The position numbers were made by a program, and so were the translations under genes. 64,000 nt of DNA from contig NZ_FOLG01000008.1 in the NCBI RefSeq assembly GCF_900112335.1, positions 1 through 64,000 of the forward strand, in the 5' to 3' direction. The notes under the pieces are model-generated. The model was given only the letters and a program-made list of their open reading frames with translations. It was not told the DNA's origin and did not search any database. Shown here in pieces: positions 63,241-64,000 of this stretch. Every line of letters starts with the position of its first letter. Positions within the stretch are counted from its first letter, which is position 1. Source of the stretch: Tropicimonas isoalkanivorans. GTDB taxonomy: Bacteria > Pseudomonadota > Alphaproteobacteria > Rhodobacterales > Rhodobacteraceae.

Positions 63241-64000
63241 TCCGTCTTCAGGTGTTTGCGCACGCTCTCCGGCCCCATCGGGTGATCGGCGTGGGGATAG
63301 GGCGGGTGGTGGTGATCGTGGCCGTGATCGTGATGGTGGCCGTGGGGATGGTCGTGGTCGTGATGGTGGTGGTGGTCATGGCCGTGGTGGTGATGGTCGT
63401 GCCCATGGTGGTGGTCATGCCCCGCGTCGAGCCGGCAGGCGCCGGTGCAGAAGGTGTCGCAGAGGGTGCAGTCCTCCACATTGGAGCCCGGCGCGCTCGC
63501 CCCCTGCCCTTCGACGTGGTGGTGATGGCTCTCCTGCGGCCGGCCCACTTCGGCTTCGAAGCCCAGCACCTGCGTCCGGTACTTGCAGAGCGAGCAATTC
63601 ATCGCCGTCTCGCCGTCGAGGATCTCGGTGATGCGCTCGGCGAAGGTTTCCAGAACCTGCGGGTGGTCGTTGAGATAGCCCGCCTTCACCCACTGCGCCT
63701 GCGGATTGGCCTCCGCCACCATGTCGGTGAAGCCGTAGATGCGGTCGATCAGGATGCCGGTGAAGAGGAAGTACGGGAAGACGACGTAGCGTTTGAAACC
63801 GAGCTTCGCGGCCTGCTCCAGCGCCGGTTCCACCAGCGGGAAGGTCACGCCGGAGTAGCCGACCTCGCACCAGCCGAAGCCCATTCCCTCCCAGAGCATC
63901 CGTGCGATCTTGGAGACGTTGGCGTTGGCGTCGGGGTCCGAGGCGCCGCGGCCGATCACCACGAGGCAGGTCTCGTGCGCTGGCACCGCGCCCTGCTCCG
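63237..64000 (-). CDS. cbiX: Sirohydrochlorin cobaltochelatase CbiX (5' end outside window)
   Basis: A partial gene: the frame is open to the window edge and its first codons are missing, so the GTG at 63986 is likely internal. The chelatase fold has VVIGRGASDPDANANVSK near its visible start. Two Cys clusters, NCSLCKYRTQ and DCTLCDTFCTGAC, should hold an Fe-S cluster as in known long CbiX proteins. A His/Asp-rich tail of about 45 residues follows. It inserts cobalt early, into sirohydrochlorin. Ends 4 nt into cobH. Confidence 0.9.
   Translation of the reverse strand, partial: EQGAVPAHETCLVVIGRGASDPDANANVSKIARMLWEGMGFGWCEVGYSGVTFPLVEPALEQAAKLGFKRYVVFPYFLFTGILIDRIYGFTDMVAEANPQAQWVKAGYLNDHPQVLETFAERITEILDGETAMNCSLCKYRTQVLGFEAEVGRPQESHHHHVEGQGASAPGSNVEDCTLCDTFCTGACRLDAGHDHHHGHDHHHHGHDHHHHHDHDHPHGHHHDHGHDHHHPPYPHADHPMGPESVRKHLKTE

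Noticed and set aside
63290-63425. GTG/ATG-rich repeat considered as satellite DNA
   Set aside because: It encodes the His-rich tail of CbiX.

Overview
The window is high-GC chromosomal DNA, read as an alphaproteobacterium of the Rhodobacterales (Roseobacter/Paracoccaceae type). The basis is the gene content rather than a marker gene: a CbiG-CobJ fusion and cobalamin cluster, a DUF3572-PleD pair, H-NOX coupled to a HNOBA-GGDEF cyclase, an ectoine hydrolase/deacetylase pair, TRAP and Liv transporters, a DUF983-Nudix pair, an ImuA-like gene behind a GAAC-N7-GAAC box, and many ATGA/GTGA stop-start overlaps. There is no rRNA, prophage, complete insertion sequence or CRISPR array. One tRNA gene (Glu, TTC) is present.

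Layout. 0-16.6 kb is carbon and osmolyte catabolism: a one-piece dihydroxyacetone kinase; a 2-hydroxyacid dehydrogenase with doeB-doeA (ectoine breakdown) reading left; a Na+/amino-acid symporter; a TakP-like TRAP operon closed by a strong terminator; two related LysR genes on either side of a GMC oxidoreductase; then an acyl-CoA dehydrogenase and mmsB (distal valine pathway). 16.7-26.7 kb holds livKHMGF, divergent from an operon of acyl-CoA synthetase, fused E1 alpha/beta, lipoyl E2 and a stand-alone acyl carrier protein with no E3. That operon is the least explained metabolic unit here.

26.8-34.2 kb is signalling: tRNA-Glu, a gene-free 0.8 kb, H-NOX plus diguanylate cyclase (the H-NOX appears to lack its haem ligand), a HAD phosphatase, DUF3572, PleD, and an ECF sigma/anti-sigma/CnrX-like/EF-hand group. 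34.4-44.7 kb is accessory: DUF983, Nudix hydrolase, EamA permease, lipoprotein, aldo/keto reductase, a SOS-boxed orphan ImuA-like gene, cytochrome c, and an aromatic-acid-type group (divergent MBL protein, DinB, FAD monooxygenase, DUF2783, fumarylacetoacetase-like enzyme), ending with a DUF1636 protein.

44.8-64 kb is a cobalamin cluster: cobQ, yrhK-like, cobO, lrgB, lrgA, cobN, a possible 27-codon leader ORF, cobW, a cobalamin riboswitch, cobK, cbiD, then cobA-cobB rightward, and cobM, cbiG-cobJ, cobI, cobL, cobH and cbiX (cut by the window end) leftward. It mixes anaerobic-route (CbiX, CbiD, CbiG) and aerobic-route (CobN, CobK, CobL, CobH) names. Two genes carry apparent in-frame insertions: cobN around a perfect 20-bp inverted repeat, and cobH with about 33 extra codons. 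Intergenic repeats with paired hairpins recur near 38.1 and 58.0 kb, and a separate 34-nt motif recurs near 38.1 and 44.8 kb.
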